DNA of 64,000 nt from Nonlabens xylanidelens (GTDB lineage Bacteria; Bacteroidota; Bacteroidia; Flavobacteriales; Flavobacteriaceae). The position numbers were made by a program, and so were the translations under genes. The stretch covers positions 405,667-469,666 of the forward strand of contig NZ_PTJE01000003.1 of the NCBI RefSeq assembly GCF_002934445.1, in the 5' to 3' direction. Below, piece after piece: positions 9,421 to 18,951 of this stretch. The notes under the pieces are model-generated. The model was not told where the DNA came from and searched no databases. It saw only the letters and a program-made list of their open reading frames with translations. Within the stretch, counting starts at the first letter, position 1. Every line of letters begins with the position of its first letter.

Positions 9421-10893
9421 TTATCTACTATAATTAGGTGCCTCTTTTGTAATAGTAACGTCGTGTGGGTGACTTTCCATCATTCCTGCCGAAGTAATTT
9501 TAACAAAACGACCAGATGCTTTTAAAGACTCAATATCCTTTGCACCACAATACCCCATACCAGCTCTTAAACCACCTATGAACTGCGTCATGCTTTCTAC
9601 TAAATCTCCTTTATAAGGAACACGTCCCACGATACCTTCTGGCACTAGTTTTTTAATATCATCTTCAACATCCTGGAAATAACGATCCTTAGAACCATGC
9701 TGCATCGCCTCTACAGATCCCATACCACGGTAAGATTTAAATTTACGACCGTCATAAATAATAGTTTCTCCAGGAGACTCTGTCGTACCAGCTAGCATAG
9801 AACCTAGCATAACACAGTCTGCTCCTGCTGCTATTGCTTTAGGAATATCACCTGTGTAGCGTATACCACCGTCTGCAATAACAGGAACACCAGTTCCTTT
9901 TAAAGCATGAGCTGCCTCCATGATCGCACTTAATTGCGGGAAACCAACTCCAGCGACTACACGAGTTGTACAAATAGATCCAGGACCTATTCCTACTTTT
10001 ACAGCATCTGCACCAGCATCTGCCAGATATTTTGCTGCCTCAGAAGTAGCTACATTACCTACCACTACTTCTAGTTGAGGGAATTTTGCTTTAACTATTT
10101 TTAAAACATCTACCACACCTTTAGTATGTCCATGAGCTGTATCGATAACAACAGCATCTACTCCAGCAGCAACTAGTGCAGCTGCTCTTTCTAACGCATC
10201 ACCTGTTACACCTATGGCAGCTGCCACTCGCAAACGACCGAACTCATCCTTACTTGCATTAGGCTGTAAAGTAAGCTTAGTAATATCTCTAAAGGTGATT
10301 AAACCTTCTAATTTACCAGAATCATCTACGACTAATAATTTTTCTATTTTATGTTCTTGTAGAATTACCTCAGCTTCTTGTAAAGACGTACCAGTCTTTG
10401 CCGTAACTAGGTTTTCTGAAGTCATCACTTCCTTTACCGACCTATCATTATCTTTTTCAAAACGCAAATCACGATTAGTAATAATACCTTTTATAAATCC
10501 TTGCTCATCGATTATAGGTATACCACCTATACCATGTTCCCTCATACTAGCTTTGGCATCACCTATGGTAGCCTGCTCTGTAAGAGTAACCGGATCGATA
10601 ATCATACCGCTCTCTGCACGTTTTACACGACGTACTTTTTGCGCTTGCGCATCGATAGTCATGTTTTTATGCAAAATACCTATACCGCCTTCTTGAGCCA
10701 TAGCAATAGCCATACGACTTTCTGTAACGGTATCCATGGCTGCCGATATAACCGGAGCGTTAAGCGTTATGTTTCTTGTAAATTTAGTTTTAATACTTAC
10801 TTCTCTAGGAAGCACCTCGCTATATGCTGGTACTAGAAGTACGTCATCATAGGTTAAACCTTCACCTAAGAACTTGGAATCGTGGGAGATCAT
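9421..10893 (-). CDS. guaB: IMP dehydrogenase
   Basis: 490 aa. Oxidises IMP to XMP with NAD+, the committed step of GMP synthesis. (beta/alpha)8 barrel with a pair of CBS domains inserted at about residues 95-215. The catalytic Cys lies in [15 protein letters not shown], the flap region GRVPYKGDL and the C-terminal CGAKDIESL are present. The ATG at 10893 ([12 protein letters not shown]) fits the family start better than the in-frame ATG 24 bases upstream. A TAnnTTTG element lies about 22 bases before it. First gene of a string running through FAH, HPt, cinA and the L28 trio. Confidence 0.97.
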   Translation of the reverse strand: MISHDSKFLGEGLTYDDVLLVPAYSEVLPREVSIKTKFTRNITLNAPVISAAMDTVTESRMAIAMAQEGGIGILHKNMTIDAQAQKVRRVKRAESGMIIDPVTLTEQATIGDAKASMREHGIGGIPIIDEQGFIKGIITNRDLRFEKDNDRSVKEVMTSENLVTAKTGTSLQEAEVILQEHKIEKLLVVDDSGKLEGLITFRDITKLTLQPNASKDEFGRLRVAAAIGVTGDALERAAALVAAGVDAVVIDTAHGHTKGVVDVLKIVKAKFPQLEVVVGNVATSEAAKYLADAGADAVKVGIGPGSICTTRVVAGVGFPQLSAIMEAAHALKGTGVPVIADGGIRYTGDIPKAIAAGADCVMLGSMLAGTTESPGETIIYDGRKFKSYRGMGSVEAMQHGSKDRYFQDVEDDIKKLVPEGIVGRVPYKGDLVESMTQFIGGLRAGMGYCGAKDIESLKASGRFVKITSAGMMESHPHDVTITKEAPNYSR

Positions 10894-10914
10894 GCAATAG
10901 AATTTTATTGCACA

Positions 10915-10922
10915 CAAAGGTA
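10915..10922 (-). promoter_or_regulatory. Candidate -7 promoter element for guaB
   Basis: TACCTTTG on the minus strand, matching TAnnTTTG and leaving a leader of about 18 bases. No clear -33 TTG. Confidence 0.5.
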
Positions 10923-11082
10923 ACTTTTTAATTGCTGCCTTTATAGGTAATTTTATATTAAAAACAAGATATGTTGAACTTTAACCTTTAAAATATCTTT
11001 AGTTAATAAACATAGAACTTAAATTATAGCCAATTACCTATTTATTAGGTCAGACAAAAAGAGTTCTTAATTAAATTTGAGT

Positions 11083-12171
11083 ATGACACTGACCTCAAAG
11101 CAAATAAAAGAATGCCTTACTCAACCAGAGGCAGCTGCACATCTAGCAGACCTAGTTTATATTCAAGACCAACATCTTTCCATACATCGTAAAAAGCATG
11201 GAAAAGGCTTCACCTATTTAATAGATAACAAAGAAAGATTAAGTGACGCAAAGCAATTAAAAAGAATAAAATCACTTGTCATACCACCAGCATGGCAAGA
11301 GGTACGCATCAGTAAAATTCCTAATGGTCATTTACAAGTGGTTGGTAGAGATGATAAGGGTAGAAAAGTCTATTTATATCATAACATATGGACTTTGCTA
11401 CGTAATCAGACTAAGTTTTTTAAAATGTCCGCTTTCGCGAAAGCGTTACCCAAAATAAGAAAAAGATTACAAAAAGACCTAGACCTAAAAGGGATGCCTA
11501 GGGAGAAATGCCTAGCTCTAGTGCTATCTATCATGGATTTAACCTACATAAGGGTAGGTAACCAATACTATGCAGATAAAAACAAAACTTACGGACTTTC
11601 TACTTTGAGAACCAAGCATGTAGATGAAGAGAATGGCAAAATTCTATTTTCTTTTACCGGTAAAAAAGGTGTTCAACAAAATACAACGATAGAAAACCCA
11701 GAGTTAATAGAATTTATCCACCAGTGTGAAGAGATTCCTGGATGGGAACTTTTTAAGTATTATGACACAAACGGTAAACACCACGCTATAGACAGTGGTA
11801 TGATTAACGATTATATGCATGAAATAGCTGGAGAAATATTCAGCGCAAAAGATTTTAGAACATGGGGAGCAACTAGAGAGTTCTTTGAAAAAATAATAGA
11901 ATTACCCCAACCAAAGTCTGAAAAAGAATGCGATAAAAACATTTTAAAAGGTTATGACGCGGCAGCTGCGGCATTAGGAAACACGAGAGCTGTGTGCAAA
12001 CAGTATTACGTACATCCTCAAATTTCAAATATTTATGGCACTGATCAATTTGCGGATTATAGAGATAAAATAAGGTCTTATAAAGACGATGCTCTTTTTA
12101 GCGCATCAGAAAAATGCATACAAGAAATTATTGATGAGTTTGAGATAACATTTTCCCTAACCAAGGAATAA
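11083..12171 (+). CDS. DNA topoisomerase IB (poxvirus type)
   Basis: 362 aa from the ATG at 11083; a TTG at 11077 is possible. Relaxes supercoils by a 3'-phosphotyrosine intermediate. Residues near 85-100 have the family pattern VVGRDDKGRKVYLYH. The catalytic domain (about 140-355) has KTYGLSTLRTKHV, FTGKKG and near the end VCKQYYVHPQI, where a Tyr is the nucleophile. Free-standing gene. The iterated palindrome is inside, encoding SAFAKA near residue 118. Confidence 0.92.
   Translation: MTLTSKQIKECLTQPEAAAHLADLVYIQDQHLSIHRKKHGKGFTYLIDNKERLSDAKQLKRIKSLVIPPAWQEVRISKIPNGHLQVVGRDDKGRKVYLYHNIWTLLRNQTKFFKMSAFAKALPKIRKRLQKDLDLKGMPREKCLALVLSIMDLTYIRVGNQYYADKNKTYGLSTLRTKHVDEENGKILFSFTGKKGVQQNTTIENPELIEFIHQCEEIPGWELFKYYDTNGKHHAIDSGMINDYMHEIAGEIFSAKDFRTWGATREFFEKIIELPQPKSEKECDKNILKGYDAAAAALGNTRAVCKQYYVHPQISNIYGTDQFADYRDKIRSYKDDALFSASEKCIQEIIDEFEITFSLTKE
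11431..11444. repeat. Iterated palindrome copy 3 (in topoisomerase IB gene)
   Basis: Exact 14-mer, extended to 16 bp with outer C and G. Encodes AFAKA. Confidence 0.95.
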
Positions 12172-12182
12172 CCCTATTTAAT

Positions 12183-14615
12183 TTACCATTTATAGATAAT
12201 GACATCATCTCCATCTAGAGTAGACAAATATCTATTTTTAGACTGTGCAACATCACTTTGTGATTTCCCGTACACTGGCAATGAAGATAACACCTCACCA
12301 TCTTTATTTAAAACATACACTCTATGCTCTCCAGTTTCTACCACGTGGATAAAATCACCGCTAGATAAGTGTTCTACTTGTGCTGCCAGATACGTACCGT
12401 ATGGCAGCGTTATTTTTTTATTATTAATGGTAATATTATTATTATCCTGTATCAATTTAATAGAACTCGTAGCATCTAGCCCAGCGTCTTTATGATAAGA
12501 ACCTGTATACTTGAGAGTCCCTTTAACAGGATCTAACTCCATTAATTTACCGCTCTCTGTTAGGGCAATAGCTTTGTTTCTATACAAGAATATTTGAGAA
12601 GTTAGCTTCACTTTTTCTTTAACCTTTGTACGCACTCCACCTGTCCTGTTTAATAAAGCTATTGAGTTATCAGCTTTGGCAAAGGTTATATAATCCTTCT
12701 TCCCTACACGTATATGTTTAGGTTGAGTTTTTATAGCAGCATCTTTTTTATACTTAAAACCAGTTACCATTTTACCATCTCGATCTAGCATTACCAGCTC
12801 TTCTCCTTGTGTAACTAAAAATCGATAATCTCTTTTATTATCATAATCAAATACACTTAAAGGTTGCGTAATAGCATCTTTAAATCTTTTAGGATATGCA
12901 TTAACATCTTTACCATTTCTATCTAGAAAATAAACTGAACTACCGGTTGCAAACACCATCTGTTTACGACCATTCTTATAAGCATCTGTCACTTCTATAT
13001 TTCCTAGAATAAGACCATCTAACTTTTTACTCCACCATTTTACTCCTGTATCTGATAACAAATGCAAGGTAAAATCTTCATCTTGAAACGCTACATCATG
13101 CTTCTTATTTAAATGATTAGGAAACAAGAATGGACCAGCCACAATCTTCTTAGGTGATTTATAAGTACCTACCTGACTTACCTGTTGCTCTACATCATTA
13201 GAATTTACAATAGGAATAAGCATATGATAATGAGCGTACTCGTCTTCATGAACATACTGACTTACCATTAGTGGATAATCATCTTCATTTAACTTCTCAA
13301 TGACTTTAAGATCATTCTTACTGCTCTTTGATGCGATATTCTTAAATTCCTTGAGACTAGTTATCTTGAGCAGACTACTGCTAGAACTTAAATATTCGCT
13401 CGTGTTTTCCCACCATGATTGCTCTGAAAGGACAGTTTTATTCTGAAAGTTAGATATAAACTCTTCAGGTGTTGTGGAGCTGTTAGAAAAGATAAGGTGC
13501 TCTTCTATAACCGTGACATATTTATATTCTCTAGCCATTACAAGCGGTTGTATCGCAGCAGTTTTCACAGGGTTAGTCAGTTCATAAACTACTTGATCTC
13601 TGTAAGTAAACTTTGCTGTAGAAAGACTATCTAGATTCATAAAGATGGCCTCATATGGTTTTAAAGTAAATACCAGAGCATTAGTTTTTTCTAGATAAAC
13701 TTCACTCATTTCTTGAGTATTATCTAGAATCTCCATGAGCTGGCTGCCTACTTTTACATCGTTGCTATGAAACCTTCTCAGATTATCAACTAACTGCGAT
13801 GGCTTCTTATAAGTAACTGACTTTACACTACGCAAACTTACTGGCACAATTTCTTGTATGCGATTTTCAGTAGATTGAATATTATTATATAAATCGTGAT
13901 CCATTCTTACACTATCGCGATAGGTGATCACACCATCTAACTGTAGTGCAACATCATTAGGTTGCACCTCTAGTTGATACCATTGTGCATGATTACCGTT
14001 GTCATTTATATTCTTGCCTAATAAAAATTGTTCTAGCCATTTCTTTTCTGTAGCCTTTACAAAAAAGGTATTACCACTTTTTGTTCTTTTATAAATTTTC
14101 TTAAATCCATCGTCAAAAACATAATCATCTACATTTCTTCTTATCAAACTTTCTATCACCAATTGAGAAGAACTAGCCAGATGCATTCCCTTATGGTTTA
14201 TAGCAAAATAAGCCCCATCAGGTTTTTGTGTTTTAATAATCTCTTCATTATTATAATTAATCAATGATGTGACACTAGTAGAGTCATTAACTTGCTCAAT
14301 AGGTGACGTGATAAGTGTAATCACTACTTCATTTTTACCTTGCATACTCAATGCTATTAGAGAGTCGTCTTCTAGATCGTAGTATTTTAAAAATGATGCT
14401 GCAGCTTTCAATTCTTTAACACGTGAGAGATTAGCTACACCTTGATACAATGGGCTCGTACTAAAAAACTGATCTAAATCTTCAAGATTATCTGTATGCA
14501 CAATAACCTTAGAGTCTGTAGGAATGCGATTTATAAGATCATGATTAATAACCTGATCTTCTTTACAGCCGGTAATTGTTAAGATAATAATTATAAAGAC
14601 TAAAAAATGACGCAT
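12183..14615 (-). CDS. Large exported lipoprotein with C-terminal propeller-like repeats, unknown function
   Basis: 810 aa from the ATG at 14615, which begins a lipoprotein signal (FIIIILTITGCKED, Cys17). Residues 20-480 look like a long alpha/beta region without a recognised motif. From about 510 there are repeated strand units with DRNGK, DRDGK and LNKDGE turns, which suggest a beta-propeller or WD/PQQ-like fold. It faces the convergent topoisomerase gene 11 bases away and is upstream-isolated by a TAnnTTTG element at 14634. Function not recognised. Confidence 0.65.
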   Translation of the reverse strand: MRHFLVFIIIILTITGCKEDQVINHDLINRIPTDSKVIVHTDNLEDLDQFFSTSPLYQGVANLSRVKELKAAASFLKYYDLEDDSLIALSMQGKNEVVITLITSPIEQVNDSTSVTSLINYNNEEIIKTQKPDGAYFAINHKGMHLASSSQLVIESLIRRNVDDYVFDDGFKKIYKRTKSGNTFFVKATEKKWLEQFLLGKNINDNGNHAQWYQLEVQPNDVALQLDGVITYRDSVRMDHDLYNNIQSTENRIQEIVPVSLRSVKSVTYKKPSQLVDNLRRFHSNDVKVGSQLMEILDNTQEMSEVYLEKTNALVFTLKPYEAIFMNLDSLSTAKFTYRDQVVYELTNPVKTAAIQPLVMAREYKYVTVIEEHLIFSNSSTTPEEFISNFQNKTVLSEQSWWENTSEYLSSSSSLLKITSLKEFKNIASKSSKNDLKVIEKLNEDDYPLMVSQYVHEDEYAHYHMLIPIVNSNDVEQQVSQVGTYKSPKKIVAGPFLFPNHLNKKHDVAFQDEDFTLHLLSDTGVKWWSKKLDGLILGNIEVTDAYKNGRKQMVFATGSSVYFLDRNGKDVNAYPKRFKDAITQPLSVFDYDNKRDYRFLVTQGEELVMLDRDGKMVTGFKYKKDAAIKTQPKHIRVGKKDYITFAKADNSIALLNRTGGVRTKVKEKVKLTSQIFLYRNKAIALTESGKLMELDPVKGTLKYTGSYHKDAGLDATSSIKLIQDNNNITINNKKITLPYGTYLAAQVEHLSSGDFIHVVETGEHRVYVLNKDGEVLSSLPVYGKSQSDVAQSKNRYLSTLDGDDVIIYKW

Positions 14616-14633
14616 AGAATTGATTTGGATAGA

Positions 14634-14641
14634 CAAAAATA
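14634..14641 (-). promoter_or_regulatory. Candidate -7 promoter element for the 810-aa lipoprotein gene
   Basis: TATTTTTG on the minus strand, 19 bases before the chosen ATG. No firm -33 element seen. Confidence 0.4.
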
Positions 14642-14698
14642 AAAATGAAATTACTTCTAAACCAAATATTTAAGAACAACTTATGTAACTAATATGAA

Positions 14699-15280
14699 TT
14701 AATCTGGCAGTAATTTAAAACTCACACGATGATAAGGCGTAGCACCGTATTTTTTAATTGCAGCTCTATGTTTCTTAGTAGGATAGCCTTGATTTTGTTC
14801 CCAACCATATTCAGGATGTTCTAGTGCGATGGCAGCCATATAATCATCTCTATATGTTTTGGCTAGTATAGATGCCGCAGCGATATGTAGATACTTACCA
14901 TCACCTTTTATAACTGTTGTAGACTTTATATCAGGATAAGGATTAAATTTATTACCATCCACAGCAATATGTTCTGGCCTTAGCTTTAGCCCATCTATAG
15001 CCTGGTGCATCGCAAGAATACTAGCTTGTAAAATATTAATACGGTCTATTTCACCCATCATAACATGGGATACATGATAATCTAGAGCCTGCTCTTCTAT
15101 TAATGTTCTTAATTCATACCTACGCTTTCGCGAAAGCTTCTTACTATCATCTAAAAGATCAGATTCAAAATCTTGCGGTAATATTACGGCAGCAGCGGTT
15201 ACTGGACCAGAAAGACACCCACGACCAGCCTCGTCTGTACCACATTCTATGATCCCTTTATGTATTTGATTTAAAAGCAT
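14699..15280 (-). CDS. rnhB: Ribonuclease HII
   Basis: 193 aa. Cuts the RNA strand of RNA-DNA hybrids and single ribonucleotides in DNA. DEDD active site: Asp and Glu of [13 protein letters not shown] (about residue 15), Asp of VDGNK (about 105) and a later Asp near [10 protein letters not shown] at 15280 chosen; the codon two positions upstream is TTG. The iterated palindrome sits in the conserved [11 protein letters not shown] segment, reading LSRK, so here the palindrome occupies a family-conserved stretch and not a loop. Confidence 0.95.
   Translation of the reverse strand: MLLNQIHKGIIECGTDEAGRGCLSGPVTAAAVILPQDFESDLLDDSKKLSRKRRYELRTLIEEQALDYHVSHVMMGEIDRINILQASILAMHQAIDGLKLRPEHIAVDGNKFNPYPDIKSTTVIKGDGKYLHIAAASILAKTYRDDYMAAIALEHPEYGWEQNQGYPTKKHRAAIKKYGATPYHRVSFKLLPD
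15124..15137. repeat. Iterated palindrome copy 4 (in rnhB)
   Basis: Exact 14-mer read in the third frame, encoding LSRK within a conserved RNase HII motif. Confidence 0.95.
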
Positions 15281-15357
15281 TTTCAAAAGTACATAATAGC
15301 ACGAGTTTAAAAACGTTTAAATGGTTACTTTTGAACCTTGAGAGTGTACCCTTTTTT

Positions 15358-17331
15358 ATGAAACGTCTTTTATTTTTATTGTTTTTAATGCCATTAGTTC
15401 TTTTTTCTCAAGAAAGAGAAATTTTTGAGCAAAATGGAACAGGAACATATGATAACCTTAACAACCCTACTAATGAGAAGGAGGTCAGCGTAAAAGGAGA
15501 AAAACCACCTATTACTGATTATCTAATTATCACTCAAAAGCGAGATACTACACATCTAGATACAACGCTTACCATGGCAAAGGATTTTAAATTTAATTTT
15601 TTTCGCAAAGATGATTTTGAATACATTCCCTTTCATAACGTAGGTCAACCTTATAATCAATTAGGTAAAAGTTTTGATCTCGATCTACTATCACCTAGAA
15701 TGGGGTCACAAGCCAGACATCAAAATTATTATGAGATAGATGACATACTAGACTACTACGTCCCTACTCCACTAACAGATTTATACTTTAAAACTGTTGT
15801 AAATCAAGGGCAGCAACTAGAAGCTCTCTTTACTTCAAACTTATCACCTCAATTTAATTTTTCTATAAGTTACAAAGGAGTACGTAGCGCAGGAGATTAC
15901 ATAAACACCTTAACTAGCTCTGGCAATTTTAAATTCACATCTAATTACACATCTAAGAACAAACGTTATAGATTAAGAGTTCATACCGTATTTCAAGATC
16001 ATTTTAATGAAGAAAATGGCGGTCTAGAAGCAGCATCACTTCAAGGTTTTATAGATGATACAGAAGATTTAAGTAATCGAGGTCGTCTAGAACCTAATTT
16101 AACTGATGCAGAAAGCACCCTAGATGGTAAACGTTTCTATATAGACCATGATTATGAATTAATAGGCGACAAAGACAGTACTTCTTATTATAGCGGTCGT
16201 ATTTACAACAAGGCCTACTATGAAGATAAATTCTATAGGTATTCTCAAGACACTGCCGATGAAGACTTTTTAGGAGAATCCTATATTTCTACTAATCTAG
16301 AAGATAAAACCAATCTAGAAGAAGGTATGATAGAAGCTGGTGCATCTTATGAACACCATTTATTAGGTTACTACAAAGCTGGTGTAGCTAGACATAAATA
16401 CAATTATGGGTATGACCGATTAATTAATCAAGCTAGCGGCGTTATTAATAATAGACTGATAGGTGAACTTTATCAATTTAAAGCAGAATTTGCAAAGCGC
16501 GTCGGTAAATTTGATATTACAGCAAACGGTGGTGTAAATATAACTGGTGACCTAGACGGACAGTTTATAAACAGTCAGGCCTCTTATAAATTTAAAGATT
16601 TTGATGTAAAAGCTGGAATTGCGATAAGCTCCAGAGCTCCTGATTTTATTTACACACTTCACCAAAGTGACTACATCAATTACAACTGGCAAAACAACTT
16701 TAATAACACAGAGAAACAAGAGTTTAACTTCCGCATCAACTCTGAAAAGTTTTTAAATGCCCAAGTAACTTTCACCACCTTACAAGATCATGTTTATTTC
16801 TCTCAAAATCTCGTGGTTGATACCGATGGTAATACAACTGGATATAATGCAACGCCTATTCAAACTACCGGAGATATCACCTATTTAAAAATTAAAGTAA
16901 ATAAAGACATTAAGTTTTTAAGAAAATTTGGACTTGATAATACCATCATGTACCAAAACGTGACACAAACTGACGATGTAATTAACGTACCAGATTTTAC
17001 AGCTCGCAGTACTTTTTATTACAAAAACAGATTGTTTAAAAATGCTCTATTACTTCAAACCGGTATCACAGCAAAATATTTTACTAAATACTACATGGAT
17101 GGTTATGATCCTGTATTAGGTGAATTCTACAGTCAAAACACTGATGAGCTAGGTGGTTTTCCTATGGTAGATTTATTTGTCAATGCTAAAATAAGACAGA
17201 CTAGAATCTTCTTTAAACTAGAACATGCTAATCAACTTTTTGCAAGTAATACCGATTATTTTAGCGCACCGCGCAATCCATATCGCGACTTTACGATACG
17301 TTTTGGTTTAGTTTGGAACTTCTTTTTATAA
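15358..17331 (+). CDS. Putative porin (Porin_10-like outer-membrane barrel)
   Basis: 657 aa from the ATG at 15358 (signal peptide MKRLLFLLFLMPLVLFSQ); a TTG at 15331 is less likely. Residues 130-190 contain the segment KTVVNQGQQLEALFTSNLSP and then FNFSISYKGVRSAGDY, the pattern of the Bacteroidota putative-porin family. Long alternating-strand barrel to the end, closing with RFGLVWNFFL. It would form a large outer-membrane pore of unknown selectivity. Divergent from rnhB with 77 bases between starts. Confidence 0.8.
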   Translation: MKRLLFLLFLMPLVLFSQEREIFEQNGTGTYDNLNNPTNEKEVSVKGEKPPITDYLIITQKRDTTHLDTTLTMAKDFKFNFFRKDDFEYIPFHNVGQPYNQLGKSFDLDLLSPRMGSQARHQNYYEIDDILDYYVPTPLTDLYFKTVVNQGQQLEALFTSNLSPQFNFSISYKGVRSAGDYINTLTSSGNFKFTSNYTSKNKRYRLRVHTVFQDHFNEENGGLEAASLQGFIDDTEDLSNRGRLEPNLTDAESTLDGKRFYIDHDYELIGDKDSTSYYSGRIYNKAYYEDKFYRYSQDTADEDFLGESYISTNLEDKTNLEEGMIEAGASYEHHLLGYYKAGVARHKYNYGYDRLINQASGVINNRLIGELYQFKAEFAKRVGKFDITANGGVNITGDLDGQFINSQASYKFKDFDVKAGIAISSRAPDFIYTLHQSDYINYNWQNNFNNTEKQEFNFRINSEKFLNAQVTFTTLQDHVYFSQNLVVDTDGNTTGYNATPIQTTGDITYLKIKVNKDIKFLRKFGLDNTIMYQNVTQTDDVINVPDFTARSTFYYKNRLFKNALLLQTGITAKYFTKYYMDGYDPVLGEFYSQNTDELGGFPMVDLFVNAKIRQTRIFFKLEHANQLFASNTDYFSAPRNPYRDFTIRFGLVWNFFL

Positions 17332-17500
17332 GAATAAATCATAATATCCATCCTCTTTATACTTTTAAAATGAGTTCATAGAACATCCATTTTCAATAGT
17401 TTGCACCCTAAAAAGAATTAAAATTATACGGTTTTAGAATTATTAAAAACCAAGGTTGTTAGAATTACGTAAATACATAGAAATATTAAAACTATTAACT

Positions 17501-18511
17501 ATGAAAACTAAAATTTTATCAATTTGCTTAATCGCCGGTTCACTTTTCTTTACATCATGTGATGATGACGATAACATCAATGAAGAAAGAGCTGACAGAG
17601 CAGAATTATACGCCACTAGTGTAAACAATGGAGACATTACCATTTATGACTTCAGTGAAAACAACAGCGTTTCTACAACTACTTTAACAACTACTTCTAC
17701 TTCTAATGAAGGTATCCAGTACGACGGTTCTACTGATGAATTATTTGTTGCCTCTAGATCTTCAAATAATCTTAATGCCTTTGTAAATGTAGAATCATTT
17801 TTAACTGGTGGAGTTTCTGCAGTAGTTGGTACGAGTGGATCAGTTGATTTTGCAAGCCCAAGAGCATTAGCTGTAAGCGGTAACTCTATAGTTGTTGCAG
17901 ATAATTCTAACAATGTATTTTATGTTTACACTAGAACTGCAAGCGGCCTGCAACTAACTAACCAATTCGACATAAGCTTTCCAGTATGGGGTGTAGAATT
18001 TGTAGGTAACGATCTTTATGCAGTAGTGGATTCTTCTGGAGATCTTGCTATATTCAATAACTTCTTGAGTAATTCTTCTAATGGAGCACTAGCCGCAACT
18101 AAAACGATTACAATAGAAGGTATAGTAAGAACTCACGGTATCGCTTATGATGCAGAAGACAACTTATTAATCATGACGGATATAGGTGCTGCGACTGGTA
18201 CTGACTTTGATACTGATGGTGGTTTCCATATCATAAGTAACGCAACTTCTTCTATAGGAGCTGTTGCAGATGGTGGTACCCTTGCTATCGCAGGAATTCA
18301 GACTAGAGTTGCCGGTGCTGCCACATTCATGGGTAACCCTATAGATGTAACTTATGACACTAACACAAATACTGTTCTTATTGCAGAAATTGCAAACGGT
18401 GGTGGACGTGTACTAGGATTTAGTAATGTAACTGCAGGTGGTAATATTGCACCTACGGTAAACAATACACTTGCAGGTGCCAGTTCTGTAGATTTTTATT
18501 CTGAAGATTAA
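17501..18511 (+). CDS. Lipoprotein with beta-propeller (NHL/YncE-like) repeats
   Basis: 336 aa from the ATG at 17501, which gives a lipoprotein signal (LIAGSLFFTSCDDDD). The mature part opens with an acidic DDDDN tail, frequent in surface-exposed Bacteroidota lipoproteins. Repeats such as DELFVASRSSNNLNAF, NSIVVADNSNNVF and GNDLYAVVDSSG suggest a six- or seven-bladed propeller. No catalytic residues recognised. It has its own terminator and lies just before a metal-uptake module, but a functional link is not shown. Confidence 0.7.
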   Translation: MKTKILSICLIAGSLFFTSCDDDDNINEERADRAELYATSVNNGDITIYDFSENNSVSTTTLTTTSTSNEGIQYDGSTDELFVASRSSNNLNAFVNVESFLTGGVSAVVGTSGSVDFASPRALAVSGNSIVVADNSNNVFYVYTRTASGLQLTNQFDISFPVWGVEFVGNDLYAVVDSSGDLAIFNNFLSNSSNGALAATKTITIEGIVRTHGIAYDAEDNLLIMTDIGAATGTDFDTDGGFHIISNATSSIGAVADGGTLAIAGIQTRVAGAATFMGNPIDVTYDTNTNTVLIAEIANGGGRVLGFSNVTAGGNIAPTVNNTLAGASSVDFYSED

Positions 18512-18533
18512 TTCTTAATAAATTTAAAGTATT

Positions 18534-18566
18534 AAAAAGGCTGTCCTATCGGACAGCCTTTTTTTT
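18534..18566 (+). terminator. Terminator of the propeller lipoprotein gene
   Basis: AAAAGGCTGTCC-TATC-GGACAGCCTTTT followed by further T. Strong 12-bp stem. Confidence 0.9.
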
Positions 18567-18610
18567 GAATCTTAATTTTTTTTTAACATAACATAGTTTA
18601 CATTTGGCAC

Positions 18611-18898
18611 TTGACTAATTATAAATCCATAATAGCCTCTTTGCTGTTGCTACTTTTTACTGTAGCGCAACTTTCTGTGGTTCATGAACTTTCTCATGAC
18701 GACCACAGTCAGGAGTGTGCGATTTGTATAGTTGCTCATGACTTTCAGTCACAATCTTTTGATCTATCGTCTCAGATAGATTTTCAGGTTTTAGAAATTA
18801 CTCCTTTTACAGATAGGATAGTTGTAGCTATCGCGTTTACAAAAACCGACTCTCAGCCTACCATCCACACCACTAGGCCACCGCCTTTTACTATTTAA
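18611..18898 (+). CDS. Small membrane-anchored Cys/His protein upstream of a metal-type TonB receptor
   Basis: 95 aa. No ATG is available in frame; TTG at 18611 starts a hydrophobic N-terminal segment (IIASLLLLLFTVAQL). It is followed by a His/Asp/Cys cluster, HELSHDDHSQECAICIVAHD, which could bind a transition metal, and a proline-rich tail ending RPPPF. This layout resembles the DUF2946-like mini-proteins found before metal-uptake receptors. It is 53 bases upstream of the ZnuD-like receptor, probably in the same operon. Family assignment is tentative. Confidence 0.6.
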   Translation: MTNYKSIIASLLLLLFTVAQLSVVHELSHDDHSQECAICIVAHDFQSQSFDLSSQIDFQVLEITPFTDRIVVAIAFTKTDSQPTIHTTRPPPFTI

Positions 18899-18907
18899 AT
18901 ATCTTAA

Positions 18908-18923
18908 AAGGACCTAAGTCCTT
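18908..18923. other. Small intercistronic hairpin
   Basis: AAGGAC-CTAA-GTCCTT between the Cys/His mini-protein and the receptor gene. There is no T-tract, so it is more likely an mRNA-stability or weak attenuation element than a terminator. Confidence 0.35.
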
Positions 18924-18951
18924 ACATAAAATAGTAATTTAAATACCCCTA

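Noticed and set aside
10214..10836. Long open frames opposite guaB
   Set aside because: They are antisense shadows of a well-conserved enzyme; no start signal, signal peptide or family pattern.
18564..18606. Promoter TTTG ... TACATTTG before the Cys/His mini-protein
   Set aside because: The spacer is about 31 bases, too long for the usual 17-23, and the start would fall on the TTG codon; left unannotated.
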